Shown in pieces: positions 21,236 through 30,210 of a stretch of DNA of 64,000 nucleotides. Numbering within the stretch: position 1 is the stretch's first letter; every line of letters starts with the position of its first letter. The notes beneath the pieces are model-generated. The model searched no databases and was not told the DNA's origin. It worked only from the letters and a program-made list of their open reading frames with translations. This stretch comes from Frigoribacterium sp. PhB160. GTDB lineage: Bacteria; Actinomycetota; Actinomycetes; Actinomycetales; Microbacteriaceae. A program made the translations under genes and the position numbers. The stretch spans positions 1,217,564 to 1,281,563 of the forward strand of contig NZ_RKIE01000001.1 in the NCBI RefSeq assembly GCF_003751785.1. Reading direction: 5' to 3'.

Positions 21236-23256
21236 TGCACTGCCCCACCTGCGCGAGCCCGCTGCCCGTCGGCGCCATGTTCTGCGGCGAGTGCGGCCGC
21301 GCCGTCACGAGCGCGGACGTCGCCGCGGCGGAGCGCGAGGCGGTGGAGGCGGCCCGGGCGGCCGCGGCCCGTCCCGCCCCGAGCCTCGCGGAGCCCCCCG
21401 CCCCGGCTCCCGTCCAGTCCTCGGTCGAGCCCCGCTCCGCCGACCCCGAGCCGGACCCCGAGCCAGACCCCGTCCGTGGACCCGCGTCTGCGGCCGCGGG
21501 CGAGGCACCCGCCGCGACGCCTGCGCCTGCGCCGTCCCCGGCGCCCGCATCGGAGCCGGTCGCTCTGCCGACGCCGGAGGGCCGCATCGTCGCGGACGAA
21601 TCCGGCGAGGCTCCTCGGACGGCGCGCCCCGATGCGCCCGCGTCCCCCGTCGACCCGGACGCGGGCGAGCCGCCTGCCCGCCGCCCGTGGTGGTTCCGCG
21701 CCGCCGCCGGGCGGCAGCGCCCGGACGACGACGGTCCGCCGCCCTGGGGCGACGAGGTCGAGCCGCCTCGTCCGCTCGCACCGCTCCGGGTCCCGGCCTC
21801 CTCCGGCGAGGCGGCCCCGCGTCCGACGTCCGCGCCCCTCTGGACGGCGTCCTTGGCTCCCGTGCCCGCGCCCGCTGACGCCTCAGGACCCGACGAGTCG
21901 TCCGACGCTTCGGGCCAGCCCGAGGGCCAGCCCGAGGGCCAGGGCGTCCCTGTCGCCACGGCGCCCCCGTCGGGCCGTCCGGCCGGGACGCCGCCGCTCG
22001 ACCGCCCGGCCTCGTCGGCGGGGACGGACGACCCCGCCGTTCCCCGCTCGTCCGCCATCCCGGCGCTCCGCGAGCCGGCGCCCCAGCACGCACCCACGGC
22101 CGGAGACACGGCCCCGGTCACGCCCATCAGGCGAGGCGTGGTGGAGTCCCTGGCCGCCGCCGACAGCGACGCGTCCGCCTCGTCGTCGCCCGCCGCTCCC
22201 GTCCCCCTCGTCGAGCCCGGTCCGCCGACCGAGCCCGGCGCCCACGAGGGGGAGCGCTGCACCCACTGCGGCTTCCCCCTGCACGAGGACGACATCTTCT
22301 GCGGCGAGTGCGGTGCGGTCATCGCGTCCGTCGCGCTCTCCTTCACCGGCCCCATCACCCCCCTGTCGCCCGGGTGGCGACCCGCCGACGTCGTCTCGAG
22401 GGGCGGCTCGCCGGTCGTCCGGCCCGAGCCCGTCGGCGACGCTGACCGACCCGCGGCCGACGCTGCCGACAGCCAGGCCGCGGCCGACAGCCAGGCCGAC
22501 GCCGACAGCCAGGCCGACGCCCGCGGCCACGCGCCGTCCGACGGCCCCGGCCAGCAGCCCGAGGTCCTCCCACCGGCCTCCCTCCGGCCGGCTCCGCTCC
22601 CCGCGCCGGCGCCGCCGTCCCCGCGTCCCGGGCGACACCGCGACGTGGCACCCGACGAGCAGGCGGGCGGCCACCTGCCCGAGCCGATCCGCTCCTTCAC
22701 GCCCCCGGGGTCGGCGCCCCTGTCGCCGGTGACGACGTCGCGCTCACCCGTGGCGCCCCTGGCTCCCACGGGCGCCGCTCAGCCGCCGGTCACGGCCGCC
22801 CCGGTCCCGCCCCTGCCCCCCGTCCCGCCGTCGTCGTCCGGCACGCCGTGGCGCCCCGCCCAGCCCGTCACGGGTCCGCCGACCGACGACGACGTCGACG
22901 AGACGCGCCTCGTGCGCCGCGCCCCGCTCGCGGCCTCGTTCCTGCTGCAGTTCGGCACCGGCGAGAGCACGACGGTCGACGGGTCCGGGCTGCTCGGGAG
23001 GGCGCCGACGCCCCAGCCGGGGGAGCGGTTCGACCAGCTCGTGCGCATCGTCGACCCGGGCAAGTCGGTGTCGAAGACGCACCTCGAGTTCGGCCAGGAC
23101 GCCGGCGCCTTGTGGATCAGCGACCGCTGGTCGGGCAACGGCACGGTCGTCCGACCTCCCGAGCAGCCCGCCCGTCGGGCCGAGCCCGGCACCCGGGTCC
23201 GGGTGGCTCGGGGCACGCGCGTCGAGATCGGCGAGCAGTTCTTCGTCGTGATCTGA
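21235..23256 (+). CDS. Double zinc-ribbon, FHA-domain protein
   Basis: This 673-residue protein begins with a zinc ribbon (CPTC...CGEC) and carries a second at about 340-360 (CTHC...CGEC). These are separated and followed by long Pro/Ala-rich disordered linkers. A C-terminal FHA domain (about 565-673) has GLLGRAP, VSKTHLEF and WSGNGTVV. It is a likely phospho-dependent scaffold for the kinase. The start is ATG 21235 (TGATG with the previous stop); GTG 21232 is the alternative. It is the last gene of the tight operon beginning at 9169. Confidence 0.85.
   Translation: MHCPTCASPLPVGAMFCGECGRAVTSADVAAAEREAVEAARAAAARPAPSLAEPPAPAPVQSSVEPRSADPEPDPEPDPVRGPASAAAGEAPAATPAPAPSPAPASEPVALPTPEGRIVADESGEAPRTARPDAPASPVDPDAGEPPARRPWWFRAAAGRQRPDDDGPPPWGDEVEPPRPLAPLRVPASSGEAAPRPTSAPLWTASLAPVPAPADASGPDESSDASGQPEGQPEGQGVPVATAPPSGRPAGTPPLDRPASSAGTDDPAVPRSSAIPALREPAPQHAPTAGDTAPVTPIRRGVVESLAAADSDASASSSPAAPVPLVEPGPPTEPGAHEGERCTHCGFPLHEDDIFCGECGAVIASVALSFTGPITPLSPGWRPADVVSRGGSPVVRPEPVGDADRPAADAADSQAAADSQADADSQADARGHAPSDGPGQQPEVLPPASLRPAPLPAPAPPSPRPGRHRDVAPDEQAGGHLPEPIRSFTPPGSAPLSPVTTSRSPVAPLAPTGAAQPPVTAAPVPPLPPVPPSSSGTPWRPAQPVTGPPTDDDVDETRLVRRAPLAASFLLQFGTGESTTVDGSGLLGRAPTPQPGERFDQLVRIVDPGKSVSKTHLEFGQDAGALWISDRWSGNGTVVRPPEQPARRAEPGTRVRVARGTRVEIGEQFFVVI
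22465..22518 (+). repeat. Three 18-bp tandem repeats in the FHA protein linker
   Basis: GCCGACAGCCAGGCC recurs at 22465, 22483 and 22501 with an 18-nt period. It encodes ADSQA-type repeats in the disordered linker. In-frame units mean copy-number change would not break the gene. Confidence 0.85.
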
Positions 23257-23360
23257 CCCGGTGACCGGGGCGGGCGAGTCCTCCCCGACCGGACGGGGGC
23301 AGGCCCCCTCCACCGCTCGGGCACGGTCGGCCTCGGTCGCCCCACCGGACCTGCTGGGCT

Positions 23361-24230
23361 GTGGACATGACCGTCCACCTCGCTCCTCCGTCCGCCCGGC
23401 GTCCCCCGCGGCGCACCGTCCTCGTCCCGCCGCCTCCGCCGGACGCCTCTCCCCGACGCGTCGACCTCCCGGCGCTCGTCGTGGGTGCCCTCGTCGCCGT
23501 GGTCGTCGCCGACCACGGCGGGACGGCGTCGGGGCTGGCGGCCGGGGCGGTGCTGGCCCTGGCCGCGCGCCTCCTCGGCGACCGGGTCGTCGCACCGGTG
23601 CGACGCCGGCGGTCCGAGCAGCGACGCGCCGCCGACCTCGCCGCGGTCGAGGACGCCGTGGCCGAGGCGAAGCGCTCAGCCCAGGAGGCGCTCCTCGCGA
23701 CGTACCCGCCGACCTGCGTCGTCGCCGACCGCGTCCTCCGCCCCGGGGCGCGGGCCGCCGCGCCCCCGACCGGGTGGCTCGTGCTCGGCACCGGGCGCGT
23801 CGGCTCCGGCGTCGAGGTCGTGCGGCAGGACGCCCCGGGCAGGGAGCCGGACCGGCGGGGCGTGGCGGACGCGACGACCGAGGCGTGGGGGACGGACGCC
23901 GCCCACGTCGTCGACGCCGGGCCGCTCTGCGTCGACCCGGCCGGGGGCGTGGTCGTCGCGGGCCCACGCCGGCCGGCCGAGGCGGTGGTCGCGGGCTACC
24001 GCCTGCAGATCGTCGAGGCCGGAGGCGACCCGGGCTGGGCGCGGGCCGAGGCCGCGGACCCCTCGAGGCGTCCCGACCCCGACGACGGGCGCGGGACGGC
24101 GACCGCCGCGTGCGTCGTGGAGGTCGACGTCACGGGCCGAGCAGTGGTGACCCGTCGCGACGGCCGGGCCTGCCGGGTGCCGGTGACCGTCACGGCGGCG
24201 TCGCGGTTCGTGGCGCCGGACTCCCCGTGA
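23361..24230 (+). CDS. EccC/FtsK-like membrane protein lacking ATPase domains
   Basis: This 289-residue protein has a Pro/Arg-rich N-terminus and two adjacent membrane helices (about 35-70: LPALVVGALVAVVVA and GLAAGAVLALAARLL). A basic coiled segment follows, then TGWLVLGTGRVGSGV and VDAGPLCVDPAGGVVVAGPR. This order resembles the region before the first ATPase of type VII EccC/FtsK-SpoIIIE proteins. No Walker A is present, and full-length relatives are over 1000 residues. It could be a remnant, an internal-deletion derivative or an adaptor. It starts at GTG 23361 or ATG 23367, about 105 nt after the FHA gene. Assignment is by motif order only. Confidence 0.5.
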   Translation: MDMTVHLAPPSARRPPRRTVLVPPPPPDASPRRVDLPALVVGALVAVVVADHGGTASGLAAGAVLALAARLLGDRVVAPVRRRRSEQRRAADLAAVEDAVAEAKRSAQEALLATYPPTCVVADRVLRPGARAAAPPTGWLVLGTGRVGSGVEVVRQDAPGREPDRRGVADATTEAWGTDAAHVVDAGPLCVDPAGGVVVAGPRRPAEAVVAGYRLQIVEAGGDPGWARAEAADPSRRPDPDDGRGTATAACVVEVDVTGRAVVTRRDGRACRVPVTVTAASRFVAPDSP

Positions 24231-24272
24231 CAAGGCGTGCAGGTCGGGCCCCGCGACCGGGCGTGCCGCCGC

Positions 24273-25295
24273 TCAGCGGGCGCCGAGCAGCGCCGGGCTG
24301 AGCTCGATGCCGCCCACGGGCTCGCCGGCGCCGAGGACGCGCTCGAGCGTGGCGTCGACCACGCGCCGCGCCGCGTCGCCGTCGACGGCGCCCTGCTCGA
24401 CCAGCAGCTGCAGGGCCACGAGGGTGCCGGCGCGGACGTTGCCGTCGAGCACCTTGACGGCCACGCCGACGCCGTCCGTCGTGCCCATGACCATGACGCC
24501 CTCGGCGCCGAGCTTGGCGACGACGCCGAGCTCGTCGATCGTCACCGTGTTGGCCCGGCCGGGCCCGTCGATCGCCCAGGCGTCCGCGAGCACCGAGCGC
24601 ACGAGGTGGCGGGCGGCCGGGTCGGCGTCGGTGGAGTCGCCCCCCGCCGCCGCGACGCGCGAGACCGCGCGGGCGAGGCCGGCCACCGTGGTCGCGAAGA
24701 CCGGGGCGCCGCAGCCGTCGACGCCGGCGTGGTCGATCACCTCGCCGGTGAACTCGGCGACGGTGTCGCGCACGGCGCGCTGCAGCGGGTGGTCGAGGGT
24801 CGTGTAGGTCGTCGGGTCCCAGCCGTTCTCGGCGCAGGCGAGCAGGAACGAGGCGTGCTTGCCCGAGCAGTTCATCGCGAGGCGGCGGCTCGACGCGGCC
24901 TCGCGAGCGCTGGCGCGGTCGCCGGGCCAGTCGGGCGGGCAGAGCAGGTCGTCCTCGACCGAGCCCGAGCGCGCGAGCACCTCGCCCGCCAGCGCCACGT
25001 GGCGCTCCGTGCCGGCGTGGCTCGCCGTCGCGATGACGGCCTGGGCGCCCGGCAGCTCGACGCCCGAGCGCAGCACCGCGACCGCCTGGAGGGGCTTGAG
25101 GCACGACCGCGGGTAGATCGTCGCGGCGGCGTCGCCGACCGACCGGAGCACCGCCCCGTCGCGGTCGACCACGACCGCCGCGCCGAGGTGGCGGCTCTCC
25201 GCGAGCCCCGACCGCACGAGCACGGCGAGCTCGACGCTGCCGTCGGCCGTCAGGGGGTGTCGGGGGGAGTGCGGGACGGCGGTGAGGTCGGTCAT
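24273..25295 (-). CDS. Asparaginase II family protein
   Basis: This 340-residue protein has the signatures of the PF06089 asparaginase family (Rhizobium AnsA type): YPRSCLKPLQA, NCSGKHASFLLAC and DGCGAPVF. The family is unrelated to classical type I/II bacterial asparaginases and is predicted to hydrolyse L-asparagine. The start is ATG at 25293-25295 (MTDLTAVPHS); the frame is open further upstream over a divergent promoter region. The divergent OsmC gene starts 77 nt away. Confidence 0.85.
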   Translation of the reverse strand: MTDLTAVPHSPRHPLTADGSVELAVLVRSGLAESRHLGAAVVVDRDGAVLRSVGDAAATIYPRSCLKPLQAVAVLRSGVELPGAQAVIATASHAGTERHVALAGEVLARSGSVEDDLLCPPDWPGDRASAREAASSRRLAMNCSGKHASFLLACAENGWDPTTYTTLDHPLQRAVRDTVAEFTGEVIDHAGVDGCGAPVFATTVAGLARAVSRVAAAGGDSTDADPAARHLVRSVLADAWAIDGPGRANTVTIDELGVVAKLGAEGVMVMGTTDGVGVAVKVLDGNVRAGTLVALQLLVEQGAVDGDAARRVVDATLERVLGAGEPVGGIELSPALLGAR

Positions 25296-25371
25296 GATGG
25301 GGAGTGTATCGACGCCCCGCGACCCGGCAGCCTCCGCCGGCACCGTCGGCGGCGCGACCCGAGGAGGACCC

Positions 25372-25848
25372 GTGCTCGACCATCACTACGCCGTCGACCT
25401 GACGTGGACGGGCTCCCGCGGCGTCGGGACGACGTCCTACCGCAGCTACGGCCGCGACGTGGTCCTGACCTCCGAGGGCAAGCAGCACGAGATCGCCGGC
25501 TCGGCCGACCGCACCTTCCACGGCGACGCCGACCGGTGGAACCCGGAGGAGCTGCTGCTCGCCGCCCTGGCCGAGTGCCACCTGCTCAGCTACCTCCACG
25601 TCGCCGCCTCGGCGGGCGTCGTCGTCGTGGCGTACGAGGACGCCGCGGTCGGCAGCATGACGCAGACGAACGACGGCGGCGGCCGGTTCACCTCGGCGAC
25701 GTTGCGCCCGCGCGTCACCGTGGCCGACGCCGACACGGTCGAGCTGGCGCAGTCGCTGCACGCCGAGGCGAGCCGCAAGTGCTTCATCGCCGCGTCCGTC
25801 GCCTTCCCCGTCGGGCACGAGCCGGTCACCGTCGCCGCCGCCGACTGA
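25372..25848 (+). CDS. OsmC-family peroxiredoxin-like protein
   Basis: This 158-residue protein has the OsmC/Ohr fold pattern: WNPEELLLAALAECHLLSYLH with the first cysteine, and a second cysteine in ASRKCFIAASVAFPV. These two cysteines reduce organic hydroperoxides in the family. It starts at GTG 25372 after a GAGGAGG ribosome-binding site. It is divergent from the asparaginase-like gene. The electron donor is unknown. Confidence 0.88.
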   Translation: MLDHHYAVDLTWTGSRGVGTTSYRSYGRDVVLTSEGKQHEIAGSADRTFHGDADRWNPEELLLAALAECHLLSYLHVAASAGVVVVAYEDAAVGSMTQTNDGGGRFTSATLRPRVTVADADTVELAQSLHAEASRKCFIAASVAFPVGHEPVTVAAAD

Positions 25849-25942
25849 ACCCCGGGCACGACACCGAGGGCACGACCCCCAGGGGCCGCCCGGCGACCGT
25901 GCGGCATGATGGTCGTCGACCGTCCCCGACCGAGAGATCCCC

Positions 25943-26509
25943 ATGCGCCGCTCGCTGTCCCTGCTCGCCGTCCCCGCCCTCGTGCTCGCCCTCGCGTCCT
26001 GCGCCTCCGACGACACGGCCGGCGCCCCGGCCGAGTCGTCCGCCCCCTCGGCGAGCAGCTCCGCCACGAGCGACGTCCCCCAGCGCGCCACCGGCGCCGA
26101 CCAGGAGCCCGTCGCGGGCTTCCCGGCCGTCGAGCTCGACGCCGACGGCCGTCCCACCGTCACCATCCCCGACGCCGAGCCGCCGACCGAGACCCAGGTC
26201 GAGGTCCTCAAGAAGGGCGACGGCGCCGTGGTCGCCGACGGCGACACCGTCACCGTCCAGTACCAGGGCGTCAACTGGACCACCGGCGAGGTCTTCGACG
26301 AGAGCTGGTCGCGAGGAGCCCCGGCCACCTTCGCCACGACCCAGGTCATCACCGGGTTCTCGCAGGGCATGGTCGGCCAGACGGTCGGCTCGCAGACCGT
26401 CGTCGTCATCCCCCCGGCCGACGGCTACGGCGAGGCCGGCGCGCCCCAGGCGGGCATCGGCGGCACCGACACCCTCGTCTTCGTCATCGACATCCTCGCC
26501 GTCTCCTGA
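25943..26509 (+). CDS. FKBP-type peptidyl-prolyl isomerase lipoprotein
   Basis: This 188-residue exported lipoprotein has a basic signal peptide and lipobox LALASC (Cys near residue 20). A Ser/Ala-rich tether leads to one FKBP domain (about 90-188) with [29 protein letters not shown] and [10 protein letters not shown]. It catalyses cis-trans proline isomerisation outside the membrane. It lies 1 nt upstream of a second FKBP gene whose C-terminal domain is closely similar. Confidence 0.92.
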   Translation: MRRSLSLLAVPALVLALASCASDDTAGAPAESSAPSASSSATSDVPQRATGADQEPVAGFPAVELDADGRPTVTIPDAEPPTETQVEVLKKGDGAVVADGDTVTVQYQGVNWTTGEVFDESWSRGAPATFATTQVITGFSQGMVGQTVGSQTVVVIPPADGYGEAGAPQAGIGGTDTLVFVIDILAVS

Positions 26510-26510
26510 C

Positions 26511-27500
26511 GTGACCTCCTCGGCTCGCGCCCCGCGCCTCCTGACGTCCGTCGGGGCGGTGCTGCTCACGCTCGCGCTCGCCGCCTGCACCGGCGGCGGG
26601 TCGACCGAGCCGACCACGACCCCGACGGCCGACGCCTCGACGGCCGCCACGACCTGCCTCGAGCCGGGGGCGGAGTCCGACTCGGTCGACGTCCAGGGCG
26701 ACGTCGGCACCGCGCCGACGATCACGCTCCCGTCCCCGCTCGGCGCCGAGACGAGCCAGCAGACCGTCGTCACCGAGGGCTCGGGCCCGGCCACCCGCAT
26801 CGGCGACGTCGTCAAGGTCGCCATCACGGTCTTCGACGCCGCGACGGGAGCGCAGCTGAACTCGGCCGGCTACGAGAGCGGCACGGGCGAGCAGCTGACC
26901 ATCAGCGCCGACTACTACGTGCCCGGCCTCGAGGACGCCCTGGTCTGCGCGAAGGCCGGGGGGCGCACCGTGACGGTGGCCTCGGCCGCCGACATGCAGC
27001 CGAGCACCCAGGGCACCGACGCGCCGAACGCGGCGGCGATCATCGTCGTCGACACCTTCTCGATCGTGCCGACCCGGGCGACGGGCGCCGACCGCGAACC
27101 GCAGCCCGGGCTGCCGACGGTCGAGCTCGCCGACGACGGACGACCCACCGTCACGATCCCCGACGCCGACCCGCCCGCCGAGCTCCAGGTCGCGGTGCTG
27201 AAGGAGGGAGACGGCGAGGTCGTGCCCGACCCGGCGAACGTCACGGTGCAGTACCAGGGCACGAACTGGCGCACCGGCGAGGTCTTCGACGAAAGCTGGG
27301 GCCGCGGCACGCCGACGCCGTTCTCGACCGACCAGGTCGTCAGCGGGTTCGCGACGGCGATGATCGGGCAGAAGGTCGGGTCGCAGGTGCTCGTCGTCAT
27401 CCCGCCCGCCGAGGGCTACGGCACCGCCGGCCAGCCGAGCGCGGGCATCGAGCCCACCGACACCCTCGTGTTCGTCATCGACATCCTCGCGGTCGCCTGA
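26511..27500 (+). CDS. FKBP-type peptidyl-prolyl isomerase lipoprotein, two domains
   Basis: This 329-residue exported lipoprotein has lipobox LALAAC (Cys near residue 24). The N-terminal FKBP-like domain (about 60-185) is divergent. The C-terminal FKBP domain (about 225-329) is canonical, with [20 protein letters not shown] and VIPPAEGYG. The start is GTG 26511, directly after the preceding FKBP stop; the much longer open frame upstream runs over other genes and is not coding. It probably arose by duplication of its neighbour. Confidence 0.9.
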   Translation: MTSSARAPRLLTSVGAVLLTLALAACTGGGSTEPTTTPTADASTAATTCLEPGAESDSVDVQGDVGTAPTITLPSPLGAETSQQTVVTEGSGPATRIGDVVKVAITVFDAATGAQLNSAGYESGTGEQLTISADYYVPGLEDALVCAKAGGRTVTVASAADMQPSTQGTDAPNAAAIIVVDTFSIVPTRATGADREPQPGLPTVELADDGRPTVTIPDADPPAELQVAVLKEGDGEVVPDPANVTVQYQGTNWRTGEVFDESWGRGTPTPFSTDQVVSGFATAMIGQKVGSQVLVVIPPAEGYGTAGQPSAGIEPTDTLVFVIDILAVA

Positions 27501-27512
27501 GCCGAGCCCGGT

Positions 27513-27543
27513 CCGGCCCGGCCCGGCCCGGCCCGGCCCGGCC
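27513..27543. repeat. CCGGC tandem repeat
   Basis: About six consecutive CCGGC/GGCCC pentamers lie between the second FKBP gene and dxr, just before the dxr promoter. It is a simple-sequence tract of uncertain role. Confidence 0.85.
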
Positions 27544-27579
27544 TGAGCCCGGCCCGACCCGGTCCCGCCCCGCACGGCC

Positions 27580-27585
27580 TAGGCT
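27580..27585 (+). promoter_or_regulatory. -10 box (TAGGCT) for leaderless dxr
   Basis: TAGGCT lies 7 nt before ATG 27593 and no ribosome-binding site is present, so transcription would start at or next to the start codon. Confidence 0.55.
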
Positions 27586-27592
27586 CGAATCC

Positions 27593-28672
27593 ATGCGTCG
27601 CGTCACGATCCTCGGCTCCACCGGCTCCATCGGCGTCCAGGCGCTCGACGTCGTGCGGGCGAACCCCGATCTCTTCACGGTGGTCGGCCTCTCGGCCGGC
27701 ACGAACCGCGAGCTCGTCGAGGCCCAGGCCGCCGAGTTCGGGGTGGAGCACGTCGCCCTCGGCACCGACGAGTCGGTCGCCCTCGTGCGCGACGTCGAGG
27801 CCGACGTGGTGCTGAACGGCATCACAGGCAGCGTCGGCCTCGCGCCGACCCTGGCCGTCCTCGACTCGGGCGCCACGCTCGCGCTCGCGAACAAGGAGAG
27901 CCTCATCGTCGGGCAGGACCTCGTCACGCAGCGGGCGCGGCCGGGACAGATCGTGCCCGTCGACTCCGAGCACTCCGCCATCGCGCAGGCCCTCCGCGCG
28001 GGGACGGAGCGCGAGGTCAGGCGCCTGGTGCTCACCGCCTCCGGCGGGCCGTTCCGCGGTCGCACGCGCGCCGACCTCGTCGACGTGACGCCGCGCGAGG
28101 CCCTCGCGCACCCCACCTGGGACATGGGCCTCGTCGTCACGACGAACTCGTCGACGCTCGTCAACAAGGGGCTCGAGGTCATCGAGGCCCACCTCCTCTT
28201 CGACGTCGACTACGACCGCATCGACGTGACGGTCCATCCGCAGTCGATCGTCCACTCGATGGTCGAGTTCGTCGACGGGTCGACGATCGCCCAGGCGTCG
28301 CCGCCCGACATGCGCCTGCCGATCTCGCTCGGCCTCGCCTGGCCCGACCGCGTCGCGGGCGTGGGCGTCCCGCTCGACTGGACCCGCGCCTCCACCTGGA
28401 CCTTCGAGCCCCTCGACGCCGAGGCGTTCCCGTCCGTCGACATCGCCAAGCAGGTCGGCCGTGCCGGCGGCACCGTCCCCGCCGTCTTCAACGCCGCGAA
28501 CGAGCAGGCCGTGCTCGCCTTCCACGAGGGCCGGGTGGGCTACCTCGGCATCCTCGACACCGTGCGCGAGGTGGTCGAGCGGCACGACGCCGCCGAGGCG
28601 ACGCTCGAGGGCGTGCTCGAGGCCGAGCGCTGGGCGCGGGCCGAGGCCGACGCGCTGCTCTCCGCCGTCTAG
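27593..28672 (+). CDS. dxr: 1-deoxy-D-xylulose 5-phosphate reductoisomerase
   Basis: This 359-residue enzyme converts DXP to 2-C-methyl-D-erythritol 4-phosphate with NADPH, the committed step of the MEP isoprenoid pathway. The NADPH-binding motif GSTGSIG is at residues 7-13. The metal and substrate block is ANKESLIVG with VDSEHSAI, followed by LTASGGPF and HPTWDMG. It is somewhat shorter than the roughly 390-residue norm but appears complete. The neighbours dxr-site-2 protease-ispG form a common actinobacterial cluster. Confidence 0.96.
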   Translation: MRRVTILGSTGSIGVQALDVVRANPDLFTVVGLSAGTNRELVEAQAAEFGVEHVALGTDESVALVRDVEADVVLNGITGSVGLAPTLAVLDSGATLALANKESLIVGQDLVTQRARPGQIVPVDSEHSAIAQALRAGTEREVRRLVLTASGGPFRGRTRADLVDVTPREALAHPTWDMGLVVTTNSSTLVNKGLEVIEAHLLFDVDYDRIDVTVHPQSIVHSMVEFVDGSTIAQASPPDMRLPISLGLAWPDRVAGVGVPLDWTRASTWTFEPLDAEAFPSVDIAKQVGRAGGTVPAVFNAANEQAVLAFHEGRVGYLGILDTVREVVERHDAAEATLEGVLEAERWARAEADALLSAV

Positions 28673-28786
28673 CCGCCGCCGCACCCCGACCCGACCGACA
28701 CCGCACCCCGACGAGGAGGCGCGCCCCCGCCGGCGCTCCCAGCGTCGCCTGGGCTGCGGCGCGGCTCCCGCACGGTCTCGGGCGGC

Positions 28787-28792
28787 TACCCT
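28787..28792 (+). promoter_or_regulatory. -10 box (TACCCT) for leaderless M50 protease gene
   Basis: TACCCT lies 6 nt before GTG 28799, without a ribosome-binding site between them. Confidence 0.5.
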
Positions 28793-28798
28793 TGCCCG

Positions 28799-30130
28799 GT
28801 GGAAACGATCCTGCTGTACGTGCTCGGCATCCTGATCATGGTGATCGGGCTCGGCCTCTCCATCGCGCTGCACGAGATCGGCCACCTCGTGCCGGCCAAG
28901 GCGTTCGGCGTGAAGGTCGGTCAGTACATGATCGGCTTCGGCCCGACGGTCTTCTCGCGGCGACGCGGCGAGACCGAGTACGGGCTCAAGGCCCTGCCGC
29001 TCGGCGGCTACATTTCGATGTCGGGCATGTACCCGCCCGGCAAGGACGGCACGGCGTCGCGCACGGCGAGCACCGGCTTCTTCCAGACCCTCGTGCAGGA
29101 CGCCCGGACGGCCAGCGCGGAGACGATCGACGAGGGCGCCGAGGCGCGCACCTTCTACCGCCTGCCCGTGCTCAAGCGCATCGTCATCATGCTCGGCGGG
29201 CCGTTCATGAACCTCGTCATCGCCGTCACCCTCTTCGCCGTGCTGCTCTGCGGCTTCGGCACGGCCCAGAACAGCTCGACCGTCGGCTTCGTCAACCAGT
29301 GCGTGCTGCCCGCCGGCTCGACGGAGACGAGCTGCCCGGCCGACGCGACCGACTCGCCCGCCTACGCGGCCGGGATGCGCAACGGCGACCGCATCGTGTC
29401 GATCGACGGCGTCGCGATGACCGACGGCGACCAGGTGACGAGCGTCCTCCGCGCCTCGCCGGGCGAGGAGCTCGACGTCGTCGTCGAGCGCGCCGGCGCC
29501 GAGCTGACCCTCGAGCTGACCCCGACGCTGTCGGAGCGCTACGTCACCGACGACCTCGGCGCGACCGTGACGGGGGCCGACGGCCAGCCCGAGACGCAGC
29601 AGGTCGGATTCGTCGGCATCGGCTTCGCGACGGAGAAGGTCCGGCAGCCGGTGACCGCGGTGCTGCCGGCGGTGGGCGACAACATCGTGCACGTCGCGGG
29701 CGTCATCGTCACCCTGCCGCAGCGCATGGTGACCGTGGCCCAGGCCGCCTTCAGCGGCGCCGAGCGCGACCCGAACGGGCCCGTCGGCGTCATCGGCGTC
29801 GGTCGCCTGGCCGGCGAGTTCGCGAGCCTCGACAGCGTGCCGGTCGTCGACCGTGCCGCGTACCTGCTGAGCCTGCTGGGCAGCCTCAACATCGCCCTGT
29901 TCGTCTTCAACCTCGTGCCGCTCATGCCGCTCGACGGCGGGCACGTGGCGGGGGCGCTCATCGAGGCCGTCCGCCGCGGCGTCGCGAAGCTCTTCCGCCG
30001 ACCCGACCCGGGCCCGGTCGACACCGCCAAGGTCATCCCGCTGACCTTCGTCGTCGTCATCGGCCTCGGCGCGATGAGCCTGCTGCTGGCCTACGCCGAC
30101 ATCGTCAACCCGATCCGGCTGTTCGGCTGA
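28799..30130 (+). CDS. Site-2 intramembrane zinc metalloprotease (M50, RseP/Rip1-like)
   Basis: This 443-residue intramembrane protease has the zinc motif HEIGH (His25, Glu26, His29) in the first membrane helix. A PDZ domain lies at about 190-270 (AAGMRNGDRIVSIDG). The second zinc-binding motif is VPLMPLDGGH near residue 378. Homologues such as mycobacterial Rip1 cleave anti-sigma factors and other membrane proteins. The location between dxr and ispG is the usual one. The substrate here is unknown. Confidence 0.93.
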   Translation: METILLYVLGILIMVIGLGLSIALHEIGHLVPAKAFGVKVGQYMIGFGPTVFSRRRGETEYGLKALPLGGYISMSGMYPPGKDGTASRTASTGFFQTLVQDARTASAETIDEGAEARTFYRLPVLKRIVIMLGGPFMNLVIAVTLFAVLLCGFGTAQNSSTVGFVNQCVLPAGSTETSCPADATDSPAYAAGMRNGDRIVSIDGVAMTDGDQVTSVLRASPGEELDVVVERAGAELTLELTPTLSERYVTDDLGATVTGADGQPETQQVGFVGIGFATEKVRQPVTAVLPAVGDNIVHVAGVIVTLPQRMVTVAQAAFSGAERDPNGPVGVIGVGRLAGEFASLDSVPVVDRAAYLLSLLGSLNIALFVFNLVPLMPLDGGHVAGALIEAVRRGVAKLFRRPDPGPVDTAKVIPLTFVVVIGLGAMSLLLAYADIVNPIRLFG

Positions 30131-30197
30131 GCTCGTCGGTCGGGCCCTCCGGCCGAGCTGTTCTCCTGAGCGTCACTCGCCGCCCAGCCCCGAGGTT

Positions 30198-30203
30198 TAG
30201 CAT
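30198..30203 (+). promoter_or_regulatory. -10 box (TAGCAT) for leaderless ispG
   Basis: TAGCAT lies 7 nt before GTG 30211, with no ribosome-binding site. Confidence 0.55.
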
Positions 30204-30210
30204 GTGACTC

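Noticed and set aside
24237-26510. Long frame upstream of the second FKBP gene, suggesting a giant fusion
   Set aside because: It runs antisense to the asparaginase-like gene and across two other genes; the lipoprotein signal begins at 26511.
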